Made by a program: the position numbers and the translations under genes. The notes under the pieces are model-generated. The model worked only from the letters and a program-made list of their open reading frames with translations. It had not been told where the DNA came from and ran no database searches. From positions 3,837,317 through 3,901,316 of the forward strand of contig CP067345.1 of NCBI GenBank assembly GCA_020641055.1: 64,000 nt of DNA, in the 5' to 3' direction. This document shows positions 53,592 through 64,000 of the stretch, in pieces. Origin of the DNA: Clostridioides sp. ES-S-0010-02 (GTDB taxonomy: Bacteria > Bacillota > Clostridia > Peptostreptococcales > Peptostreptococcaceae). How positions within the stretch are numbered: position 1 is the first letter of the stretch; each line of letters begins with the position of its first letter.

Positions 53592-54446
53592 CTATTCAGT
53601 GTCTTTTTCATTTTCAGAAGACAGAATAAATTTTTGAGTAGGATACCCAAATTCAGTCAATAATTCAGCTTCTGCAAAACCTAACTTCTTTATCATATTC
53701 CGATGTCCTGTATCAGCTTTATCTCCTTCTCTAAAAGTTGTGATTGAGATAGATTTATCTATCAAAAAATTCTCAATAACCTTTTTTAGAAACACCTGTG
53801 CAATATCTGAATTACGATATTGAGGGTGTATTCCAAAAAAGTCAATGCTCCCAGTTTCTTTATTAAATACCATATTTGCAATAGCAATGTTATTAAACTT
53901 TAATATCAAGGCTCTTTCTTCCAAAATATATTGTTTTAATTGAGAGATATATTCTTCCTCCTGTAAGTTTGGGAATCCATCTATGACTAATCTCACTAAA
54001 CTCATCCATGATGGTATATCAGATATTTTAGCAAGTGTAATATCTTTTTCTAATTCCGATATATCTTTTGAAAATAGATTTTCTTTTTTCAAAACAAATC
54101 TTAGCTGCAAAGGATAAAATTCTTGTTCTTTTCGATATTTATTTGGAGATTTTTTATACATATCTTTAAATACAGAAGTAAATGCTTGTTGACTTTCATA
54201 GCCAGCTATCAATGCAATTTCAATAATTGTTTTTTTAGAAAATACTAATAGTTTTGCTGCCTCTGTGAGTTTTCTTCGTTTTATATAATCATGCATTGTC
54301 AACCCAACAGAAGTTGTAAAAGTTCTATGTAGATGATATTTTGAATAATGAACAGCATTAGCAACTATATCTAAATCCAGCTTTTCTGATAAATGCTCCT
54401 CTATATAATCAATAGCAGTTATAACATTATTTACTTTATAAAACAT
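53592..54446 (-). CDS. AraC-type regulator fused to a GNAT acetyltransferase domain
   Basis: The N-terminal 100 residues form a two-helix-turn-helix AraC domain (HYSKYHLHRTFTTSVGLTM, IIEIALIAGYESQQAFTSVF, YKKSPNKYRK). The C-terminal half, after about residue 140, has a GNAT core with FFGIHPQYRNSDIAQVFLKK as acetyl-CoA loop. The GNAT part may act as ligand sensor rather than enzyme. AAGGAGGAG is 7 nt before ATG 54446; the frame from 54470 reads through that site and is rejected. Confidence 0.85.
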   Translation of the reverse strand: MFYKVNNVITAIDYIEEHLSEKLDLDIVANAVHYSKYHLHRTFTTSVGLTMHDYIKRRKLTEAAKLLVFSKKTIIEIALIAGYESQQAFTSVFKDMYKKSPNKYRKEQEFYPLQLRFVLKKENLFSKDISELEKDITLAKISDIPSWMSLVRLVIDGFPNLQEEEYISQLKQYILEERALILKFNNIAIANMVFNKETGSIDFFGIHPQYRNSDIAQVFLKKVIENFLIDKSISITTFREGDKADTGHRNMIKKLGFAEAELLTEFGYPTQKFILSSENEKDTE

Positions 54447-54648
54447 TGCAGCTCTCCTCCTTTTATCCATGAGACATTATATCAATTACTTCTTAGTCAT
54501 ATTTAATAAATCTTGCTATTTTTTATAATGTGAAAATTATTTTTTATATGTTTATCTCATCCTGTAACCTATTTTTCAATTTTCTTACATATTTCTAACT
54601 TAATAATATCCATTTTTTCATATAATATAATCATTGAAAAAGAAAAAT

Positions 54649-54692
54649 AGAGTATTTCATTTGAGATTCTTAATATTCTCTTGAAATACTCT
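54649..54692 (-). terminator. Terminator after the LysR remnant
   Basis: AGAGTATTTCA pairs with TGAAATACTCT on either side of a 22-nt loop; T-rich on the minus strand. The rest of 54447-54782 is spacer including the AraC-GNAT promoter region. Confidence 0.65.
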
Positions 54693-54782
54693 TCTTTATA
54701 TAAATATTTCTTTATTTTTAAATATACACTTAATTTATTTAACTCTAAATAAACTTTTAACTTTAAGATTTACTATCTTCTA

Positions 54783-55475
54783 TTATTTAATTAAAGACTC
54801 CAACCCTTTAATTTTCAATAGTTTTTCGTTTAATAAATCTAAAAATTTATCTATTATTTCCTGTTTATTAGATTCTTTAACTAAATAATAAATAAACCTA
54901 TCTGGTGGAGCATCTTTTATGTAATGTATCTCGATATTAGATATTTCTTTAAGGTGATATGCTACTGATACTGGCACAATGGCCCATACATTTTCTTGTC
55001 TCATAAAATACTCTAAAAGAGACATTTGGTCTAAAAATACTTTAGGTTGAAGAGTTGAACGAAACCAAAAATTATGCCACAAATCATATTCAGGATTCCA
55101 TGGAAGTCTTATTTCATCGGCAACATCTAAAACAGATGGATGCAATTCTCCATTGTATTTTGAGCCATAACTTGTTACCAGTAACATGGCTTCTTTAAAT
55201 ATTGGTATTGTTTCTATGTCATTAAAAAACATATCATCTGAAATAAGAGCTATATCAACTTCCCCCTTGGAAACATAATCATATGCTTCATAAGAATGAT
55301 AGTTATAAAAATTTACATTATACTCTGGATATGTATTCATAAAACAGGAAAATACATCTGGAAGTATGTATGAGCTAACACTTCCTATAGAGGATATATT
55401 TATAATTTTACTTCTATCAATCTTAGTTATATACTTAGCTTCTTGTAAGAGAGTTTTATATTTTTCTGCTAAGGC
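54783..55475 (-). pseudogene. LysR-family regulator lacking its DNA-binding domain
   Basis: From about LAEKYKTLLQEAKYI onward this is an intact LysR linker and effector domain (IGSVSSYILPDVFSCFMNTYPEYNV quoted as a landmark near residues 50-75). The N-terminal helix-turn-helix is missing: upstream codons belong to the antisense of the MATE remnant and form an artificial hydrophobic leader up to 55538. No ribosome binding site precedes it. A single deletion explains this and the neighbouring truncation. Confidence 0.8.
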
Positions 55476-55791
55476 TAGTATTAAATTTATGATGAATAAT
55501 GCCACTGATAGAATTATGGTAAATGGCATAGAGTACATGAAAACTATCGCTATTTTCTATGTTTTATGTTTTATAGGAAGTGCATTTGTTGGATGGTATA
55601 GAGGAAGTGGAAAAGTAAATATCCCTGTAATTGGAACCGTCTTACATATATCAATTCGTGTTATTATTTCTTATTTGTTTATTCAACAATTTGGTTTAAA
55701 GACAATTGCATTTGCTACTGGCATAGGATGGGTTTCTGTTGTGACATTTCAGTATATTATTTTTTGTAGGTCAAAAAAAATAGAAAGGTGA
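55476..55791 (+). pseudogene. C-terminal fragment of a MATE efflux pump
   Basis: From about ATDRIMVNGIEYMKTIAIF the frame encodes the last three helices of a MATE transporter, including SAFVGWYRGSGKVNIPVIGT, and ends normally with a terminator overlapping its end. The first two thirds are missing. It was once divergent from the LysR gene on its left. Confidence 0.78.
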
Positions 55792-55814
55792 ACTCTATCC
55801 AAAGTTCACCTTTT
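55784..55814 (+). terminator. Terminator after the MATE remnant
   Basis: AAAGGTGAACT pairs with AGTTCACCTTT, loop CTATCCAA, followed by T. Confidence 0.75.
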
Positions 55815-55987
55815 ATGTAAATAACTTTTTTTATTTTGATACATATTAATCTAATTTATAATATATCAGAGTTAAGATTAACAAATTAAACTTTTGAGTA
55901 TATAATATATTACCCTAAGCTATTTATTAATAACTCTATTTTAAAGTTAATCCTGTGTTTGAGTTAATCCCATATTTTGAGCTAATT

Positions 55988-56344
55988 TTATTTTGTATGC
56001 TGAACATACTCTATAATTGTGCCATCTGGATGTTTTACTGTCATATTATATCCTGTAGGAACTTTTTTCTTATCTCTTATTACTACTGCTCCACTTTGTA
56101 GCAGATGACTTCTCCATTCATCCACAGAATCAACCATAAAAGTAGCTTTCGTTTCTGTAAATGGCTTAAGAGCAGTATCAGAACCAGATAACAGCAAAAC
56201 ATTTCCTACTTGAGCCAACTCTAACCCCACTTCTTTATAAGAAAAACGTAAAGAACATTTATCTTTTAAAAGATTTTCATAAAAAGGAATTGCATTTTCT
56301 ATATCCTTAATATAAAAACGTGTTAATACATCATATATCTTCAT
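55988..56344 (-). CDS. VOC (glyoxalase/bleomycin-resistance fold) protein
   Basis: 118 residues forming one VOC unit: VLTRFYIKDIENAIPFYENLL, then VGLELAQVGNVLLLSG, and a C-terminal VKHPDGTIIEYVQH with the last metal-ligand-type glutamate. Small single-module members bind small molecules or metals; the substrate is unknown. Monocistronic; it starts with ATG at 56344 after an AAAGGAG. Confidence 0.82.
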   Translation of the reverse strand: MKIYDVLTRFYIKDIENAIPFYENLLKDKCSLRFSYKEVGLELAQVGNVLLLSGSDTALKPFTETKATFMVDSVDEWRSHLLQSGAVVIRDKKKVPTGYNMTVKHPDGTIIEYVQHTK

Positions 56345-56558
56345 ATTATTTACTCCTTTATTTATCTGTCTTGTTTCTTCTCGATTATATCATTTTGCAA
56401 ATATTATGATAATATCTCAATCATTAAACCACAACTATAATAATTACCCTAACAAGTCCTTATTATCACATAACAGGTAGTAACTTTCAATAAAAACGTC
56501 TATTAGTCACTCATCAAGTAACAATTCAATCTGTCATATCATAAACAATCCATATAAA

Positions 56559-56607
56559 AAACAAGTTAACTACCATTCATAGTAAAATGGTAGTTAACTT
56601 GTTTTTT
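56559..56607. terminator. Strong bidirectional terminator
   Basis: A perfect 19-bp stem (AAACAAGTTAACTACCATT with its complement) around a short loop, T-runs on both strands. The rest of 56345-56656 shows no gene. Confidence 0.85.
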
Positions 56608-56656
56608 ATTACAGCTAAACCTATGTATCCACAGAATTTCTATTCTGTTTTGTTAT

Positions 56657-57136
56657 TTATAGAATAGGTAACATCATTTTAGTGAGATACTCACTTTCAG
56701 GACGATTTAAATCATTCAAGTACTGATAATAGATATCTCCATGAAGTTCATATCCACTATCCTTAGCCCACAAAAATAATTCTTCAAGTGTAGGGTCTTG
56801 CAGTTCATATGGTCCTAAATCAATTGCAGTTATTATTTTCTGTGTTGGAACAATCTTTTGCAAAATTTCATTTTCTGTATCCATATTATTAAATACAGAA
56901 TGATTAGCTACAGGAAAACCTACTTCAACATCTAATTTTTCTAAGTCCATGTTATGAAAGCATACAATTGGTGCTCCTGCAGACAATATTCCCTTTTCTT
57001 CCAGATAGTTGGAAATTTTTCGAAAACTTTGCTGTGAAAACTCTGAAAATTCTACCATAAAGTCAATAGTTTTTCGTATTGCTAAAATGCAATACGAAGG
57101 CTGTTCAGCCATCGTTATATTAGATATTCTAGCCAT
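56657..57136 (-). CDS. GyrI-like small-molecule-binding protein
   Basis: 159 residues with the layout of an AraC effector-binding (GyrI-like/SOUL) domain: ISNYLEEKGILSAGAPIVCFHN, VEVGFPV and an IDLGPYELQDPTLEELFLWAKDSG end region, here used only as landmarks. There is no DNA-binding domain. Such stand-alone domains bind or sequester hydrophobic drugs, or inhibit gyrase. Ligand unknown. Confidence 0.78.
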   Translation of the reverse strand: MARISNITMAEQPSYCILAIRKTIDFMVEFSEFSQQSFRKISNYLEEKGILSAGAPIVCFHNMDLEKLDVEVGFPVANHSVFNNMDTENEILQKIVPTQKIITAIDLGPYELQDPTLEELFLWAKDSGYELHGDIYYQYLNDLNRPESEYLTKMMLPIL

Positions 57137-57462
57137 TTCATATCCTCCATTACTTTATTTTTATTTCTTAGCCTCTGTTTCGTAGTTTTTATTCTTAGTT
57201 GCATCTTTATATTAACAGTATAACAAAACCAATATTATGATGCTTGTCACACAGTGCTCTTATTTTGAGTAAATACAAATGGATTGAAAATAATGAATAA
57301 CTCAAATAAGAAATAGTACTGCTTATTATAAATCACTAGTATTCATCCTTGAAATTCATAAAGAAAATCAATATTAATCTTGTAGTTCTTCTAATATATA
57401 AATAACATTAGGATTAAACATATTTTCTAGGTTACTACTTTTAGAGTCATTTTTTGCATAAA
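57137..57462. other. Intergenic region
   Basis: AT-rich spacer between two minus-strand units. Apart from the promoter region of the GyrI-like gene I see nothing in it. Confidence 0.4.
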
Positions 57463-57494
57463 ATTAAGAGATAGTTTAATAGCTATCTCTTAAA
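57463..57494 (-). terminator. Terminator of the beta-glucoside operon
   Basis: TTAAGAGATAG pairs with CTATCTCTTAA around a short loop, about 70 nt beyond the antiterminator stop. Confidence 0.75.
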
Positions 57495-57562
57495 ATAATT
57501 CTACTATTTAAATTTAACTAAATCTTATTTTTATTATCAAGTTACTAATATACTAAAACATT

Positions 57563-58407
57563 TTAACAGTTTTCATCTAGCTCCCCTAGAATCTTATGAA
57601 TATGAATCATTAAATATAATTCCTCCTGACGAGGCAATTTTCTAGAGTATTCCTTGTGTATATAGGCTCCTATTTTCTTTACACATTCATATTCTTCCTT
57701 ACAATTTTTACGCACTTGATTATATATAAAATCTATCTTTTCTTTTGATGGTTCATTAGCCAGAAATCTTTGAGAAAAAGCCTTTAGATGCATTACAAAT
57801 CTCATATAATAAAATGATTCTTTATTATATACAATAGAAAAGTGATAATGAACTATTTGTAAAATGGCATTCACAATTTTAGCACTTCTCTTGTTTCTAT
57901 CACTATAAGGATTGTCTTGTTGTGCATTTATAAAATGGCCTGCTATATTACCAATTTCCTCTTCTGGTAGGTCTCAAGAACCTCCTTAAAAACAGTAATC
58001 GCATATTTTCCTATATCATATTCTTTTGGATTAAATTCTTTAATTTCAAACAAATAGTAATTCTCAATCATTATACCTTCTTTAAAGCGTCTCACTGCAA
58101 AGGCGATGTGGTCAGTTAAAGCCAAATATATATGGTTCATAAGTTTTAAATTATACTTTTCTATTCCATATGAGATTATCATTTGAGCTATACCAAAGTA
58201 TTCTGCATCTATTTCTGATGCAAGTTGTACAATGCTCTTTTTTATATTTTCATCATGAAGAACGAAAGTTTTTTCTATATCTTCTTTATTTAACTCAGAC
58301 CCAATCTTATAATTATGACCAATTCCTTTTCCCATCAATATTATCTCTTCGTCATTATCATCCTTTGCAAGTAGCAACGAATTATTTAATACCTTTGTAA
58401 TGTACAT
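57563..58407 (-). pseudogene. bglG: BglG/LicT-family antiterminator, frameshifted
   Basis: The first frame (58407-57943) encodes the RNA-binding domain (ITKVLNNSLLLAKDDNDEEI, KGIGHNYKIG) and PRD1 with YLALTDHIAFAVRR. At about 57970 the frame is lost. The other frame continues with LPEEEIGNIAGHFINAQQ, then PRD2 down to 57563. Loss of one base in GAGACCTACC (expected GAG-AAC-CTA-CC) explains it. The two parts add up to about 280 residues, normal for LicT. The RNA-binding part and PRD1 would still be made, as a protein of 154 residues. It is the last gene of the operon. Confidence 0.85.
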
Positions 58408-58431
58408 ACTAAAAACCTCAATATATTATAT

Positions 58432-59865
<1,434 letters not shown>

Positions 59866-59923
59866 TTAATCGTTTTATTTGTTGCTTTATTGCACTAAGC
59901 CAATTTTTATAGTTCTAATCAAT

Positions 59924-61816
<1,893 letters not shown>

Positions 61817-61845
61817 TTATAGGCTTTTTGTTTTTATGGCCAATT

Positions 61846-61946
61846 AAACAAAAAAATCGAACCAAATAAATAGATTATACCCATAGTACTATATAGGTAA
61901 CCTATAAAAATTGATTCGATCTTGCCTGCATCACCAGTAACACGTC
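61846..61946 (-). promoter_or_regulatory. LicT-type RAT site and leader terminator
   Basis: On the minus strand TGTTACTGGTGATGCAGGCA (from 61941) matches the ribonucleic antiterminator pattern (TGTTACT ... GCAGGCAA). It overlaps the 5' arm ATCGAATC of a terminator whose other arm is GGTTCGAT followed by seven T (about 61863-61848). Binding of the antiterminator would prevent the stem. Confidence 0.85.
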
Positions 61947-61974
61947 TACTGTAATATTCAAATTTGTTAACTTT

Positions 61975-62003
61975 ATAGTAACATAAGCGTTTTCTTAATT
62001 CAA
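61975..62003 (-). promoter_or_regulatory. Promoter of the beta-glucoside operon with a cre-like site
   Basis: Minus-strand TTGAAT (62003-61998) and TACTAT (61980-61975), 17 bp apart. The spacer TAAGAAAACGCTTA resembles a catabolite-responsive element, so CcpA may block the promoter when preferred sugars are present. Confidence 0.6.
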
Positions 62004-62091
62004 CTATAAAATATAATTTTTCAACAAATAATTCTTATTGTTATATCGAAATTTATTTTTAAAATTTTAAAATACTTGATTTACTAAACAA

Positions 62092-62125
62092 AATGGTATA
62101 TTATTTCCATTATAAACATACCATT
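62092..62125 (+). promoter_or_regulatory. Inverted repeat before the MFS gene
   Basis: AATGGTAT (62092-62099) and ATACCATT (62118-62125), 18 bp apart, just upstream of the GGAGG site; a possible operator for the GntR protein encoded after the transporter. Confidence 0.5.
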
Positions 62126-62136
62126 CGGAGGATAAT

Positions 62137-63324
62137 ATGAAAAAAATATTTAATCAAAAATTACTTTTACTCTCTATTGTTGTATTTTTCTGGTTTTCAC
62201 AATACGTATACATACCTTTTCAAAATCCATATTTAAGTATATGTCACGTATCTACAAACATGATTGGTATAATAATAGGCTCATATGGAATCTCACAATG
62301 CTTACTAAGACTTCCTATTGGGGTTTTTGCAGATTCTATAAACAAACATAAAATATTTATACTATGTGGAATTTTATTTGCTGGTTTGGCATCTCTTATA
62401 AGAGTTATTTCTCCTGGAGGAGAAGGATTTCTTATAGCTAATATCTTATCTGGAATAGCATCATCAACTTGGATTTCTTACATGGTTCACTACACTGATT
62501 TTTTTTCCATAGAACATCAACAAAAAGCTACAAGTACAATAATTTTGGTAAACAACCTAGGAATGTTAATTGGATTTGTCATGAGTACCTTATTTTATGA
62601 AAAATTAGGAATGGTAAATTTGTGTATTATGAGTGTAATATCTTCAATCATTGGTACACTTCTAGCCTTAAATGTAAAAAATCATCACTCAGGAAAAATA
62701 ACCGAAAAAATCCCATTTAAAAATTATTTATCTATATGCAAAGACAAAAGACTTGTATTTTTTTCTTTTATGGCATTGATTCAACAAGGAATCCAAATGT
62801 CTACAACAATGTCATTTACTACTCAAATTCTTAAAGAACTAGGCTCTAGCTCTACCATTATAGGCTTATCTTCTATATTTTACATGGTATGTGCTGTTGT
62901 ATCTTCTGGATTTGCTTCTACTAAATTTTGTACAAAGCATGGACCAAAATTTTGGATTCCCTCAGTGTTTTTTTTGATTTCAGTTTATTGCTTTCTAGTT
63001 CCAACAGTAAAAAGTATTAATATAATATTTATGCTACAATCGTTACCAGGAATATCTACAGGTATACTTCTTTCTTACCTTACTAGTGAGTCTATGAAAA
63101 ATATACCAAAATATCAAAAATCTACTGCAATGGGATTTTTTCAAGCAGTTTATGCTATAGGAATGTCTATATTTCCAATGCTAGTGGGTAAAATATCAGA
63201 TTATATTTCAATACAATATGGTTATTTTACTTTAGCTTTTATTGCTATAATTGCTTCCATATTATCTTATACATACTATAAAAAATTAAATTTACCTCTT
63301 AATTGTGATATAATACACTCATAA
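62137..63324 (+). CDS. Major facilitator superfamily transporter
   Basis: 395 residues, twelve predicted TM segments in two halves. LRLPIGVFADSINKHKIF is the loop 2-3 region in the position of the MFS A-motif. CGGAGG lies before the ATG. Family and substrate cannot be resolved from sequence alone; the GntR gene 24 nt downstream suggests regulation by a metabolite such as a sugar acid. Confidence 0.85.
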   Translation: MKKIFNQKLLLLSIVVFFWFSQYVYIPFQNPYLSICHVSTNMIGIIIGSYGISQCLLRLPIGVFADSINKHKIFILCGILFAGLASLIRVISPGGEGFLIANILSGIASSTWISYMVHYTDFFSIEHQQKATSTIILVNNLGMLIGFVMSTLFYEKLGMVNLCIMSVISSIIGTLLALNVKNHHSGKITEKIPFKNYLSICKDKRLVFFSFMALIQQGIQMSTTMSFTTQILKELGSSSTIIGLSSIFYMVCAVVSSGFASTKFCTKHGPKFWIPSVFFLISVYCFLVPTVKSINIIFMLQSLPGISTGILLSYLTSESMKNIPKYQKSTAMGFFQAVYAIGMSIFPMLVGKISDYISIQYGYFTLAFIAIIASILSYTYYKKLNLPLNCDIIHS

Positions 63325-63348
63325 AAAATTATATGTTTAGGAGTTTTT

Positions 63349-64000
63349 ATGACAAATTTAAGTGCCACTGAACAAATTATTGATTATATTAAAGTAAATA
63401 TTCTAAATGGAAATTTTAAAATTAATAGTAAATTGCCAAGTGAAAGAAAGATTGCTGAACTATTTAATATAAGTAGAATTCCTGTAAGGAATGCTATAGA
63501 CAAACTTTGTAAAGAAGGAATACTTAGGTCTATTCCCTATTCAAGCCCCATAGTTGAAGGATTTAAAAAAGTTGACCTTTTTTCTGATAATGAAGTTTAT
63601 AAAAATCATAATATACAAGAATTTTACGTTGAATCTTTAAGAGCAAGACAACTTATAGAAAGTGAAGCTACTAAGTTAGCCATTTTAAATGCTACTTCTG
63701 AAGAACTTCAGAGAATAAGATATGCTTACTTGAAATCTGTAGAAGAACTAGACAAAGTTTCACAAGGCTTAATAGAAGAATGTTATGACGCTGACCTGCA
63801 ATTTCACAAAGAAATAATTTTAGCTTCTCATAATCCAATTTTTATAAAGTATTATGAATTAATACCTAAAACTGTGTCTTCTAATCAACACTTTGGCTTT
63901 AAATATAGAAATTCACTACAAGATATGATTAGTCATCACAATGAGATAATGATGGCTTTTGATAGTAAAGATGCTAATTTGGGTTATACATCAATGTATA
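63349..64000 (+). CDS. GntR-family (FadR/VanR subgroup) regulator, 3' partial
   Basis: ATG 63349 after TAGGAG; the frame is open to the right edge (217 codons visible). The winged helix is complete: PSERKIAELFNISRIPVRNAI, here a landmark around residues 34-54, followed by the FCD-type helical ligand domain with LRARQLIESEATKLAI, DLQFHKEIILASHN and SHHNEIMMAF, whose D/H/H residues usually bind a metal and a carboxylate ligand. It probably controls the upstream MFS gene. Confidence 0.87.
   Translation, partial: MTNLSATEQIIDYIKVNILNGNFKINSKLPSERKIAELFNISRIPVRNAIDKLCKEGILRSIPYSSPIVEGFKKVDLFSDNEVYKNHNIQEFYVESLRARQLIESEATKLAILNATSEELQRIRYAYLKSVEELDKVSQGLIEECYDADLQFHKEIILASHNPIFIKYYELIPKTVSSNQHFGFKYRNSLQDMISHHNEIMMAFDSKDANLGYTSMY

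Noticed and set aside
55366-55475. 5' extension of the MATE frame into the LysR gene
   Set aside because: These codons are the antisense of the LysR effector domain and not part of a MATE protein.
57943-57985. Programmed frameshift in the antiterminator gene
   Set aside because: No slippery heptamer or stimulatory structure at the shift; a simple one-base loss in GAGACCTACC is enough.

Overview
The window is low-GC, AT-codon-biased Firmicute chromosome and reads as Clostridioides difficile or a very close relative. That assignment is an inference. It rests on a class D beta-lactamase preceded by a small membrane protein gene (the blaX-blaCDD arrangement), an unlinked blaI-blaR pair, many two-component/FtsX-ABC modules and strong GGAGG ribosome binding sites. 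No rRNA, tRNA or CRISPR array was found.

Layout. 1-4 kb: 3' part of a LevR-type sigma-54 activator and a D-Ala-D-Ala carboxypeptidase. 4.3-10.6 kb: a two-component system, then a mannose-family PTS operon with a zinc dehydrogenase behind a near-perfect sigma-54 promoter. 10.9-13.4 kb: an orphan purC-like gene, a guanidinium exporter under a guanidine-I riboswitch, and a nitrilase-family amidase. 13.5-26.5 kb: two flavodoxin/ferredoxin (EFR1-type) proteins, a two-component system and an FtsX-type ABC transporter that share a direct-repeat operator, a diguanylate cyclase, an uncharacterised protein, a UDG-superfamily protein and a MarR/flavoprotein operon. 26.7-48.4 kb: an antibiotic-response region with blaI-blaR1, a PBP2a-like transpeptidase, TetR plus chloramphenicol acetyltransferase, ABC-2 exporters with PadR, TetR divergent from a metallo-hydrolase, a third two-component/ABC module, blaX plus class D beta-lactamase, and a UvrA2 paralogue. 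48.6-51.1 kb: a foreign-looking patch with TetR plus CPBP protease and debris of mobile DNA. 51.2-58 kb: HelD, an AraC-GNAT fusion, a LysR/MATE deletion scar, small ligand-binding proteins. 57.5-64 kb: a beta-glucoside operon (PTS, GH1, frameshifted antiterminator) with its antitermination leader, an MFS transporter and a GntR regulator running off the edge.

The most coherent theme is cell-wall antibiotic sensing. Three separate promoters carry the same BlaI-type operator TTAC-N4-GTAA: blaI-blaR1, the PBP2a-like gene and blaX-bla. One repressor probably induces both a beta-lactamase and a low-affinity transpeptidase, an arrangement like staphylococcal mec plus bla but in what looks like native chromosome. 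The PBP2a-like gene and the carboxypeptidase at 2.7 kb also end in homologous 3' flanks of about 270 bp in inverted orientation, 25 kb apart. Each flank has an almost identical core of about 110 bp built around an 11-bp hairpin. Several genes are broken: LysR and MATE by one deletion, the bgl antiterminator by one base, and a large serine recombinase reduced to its tail.
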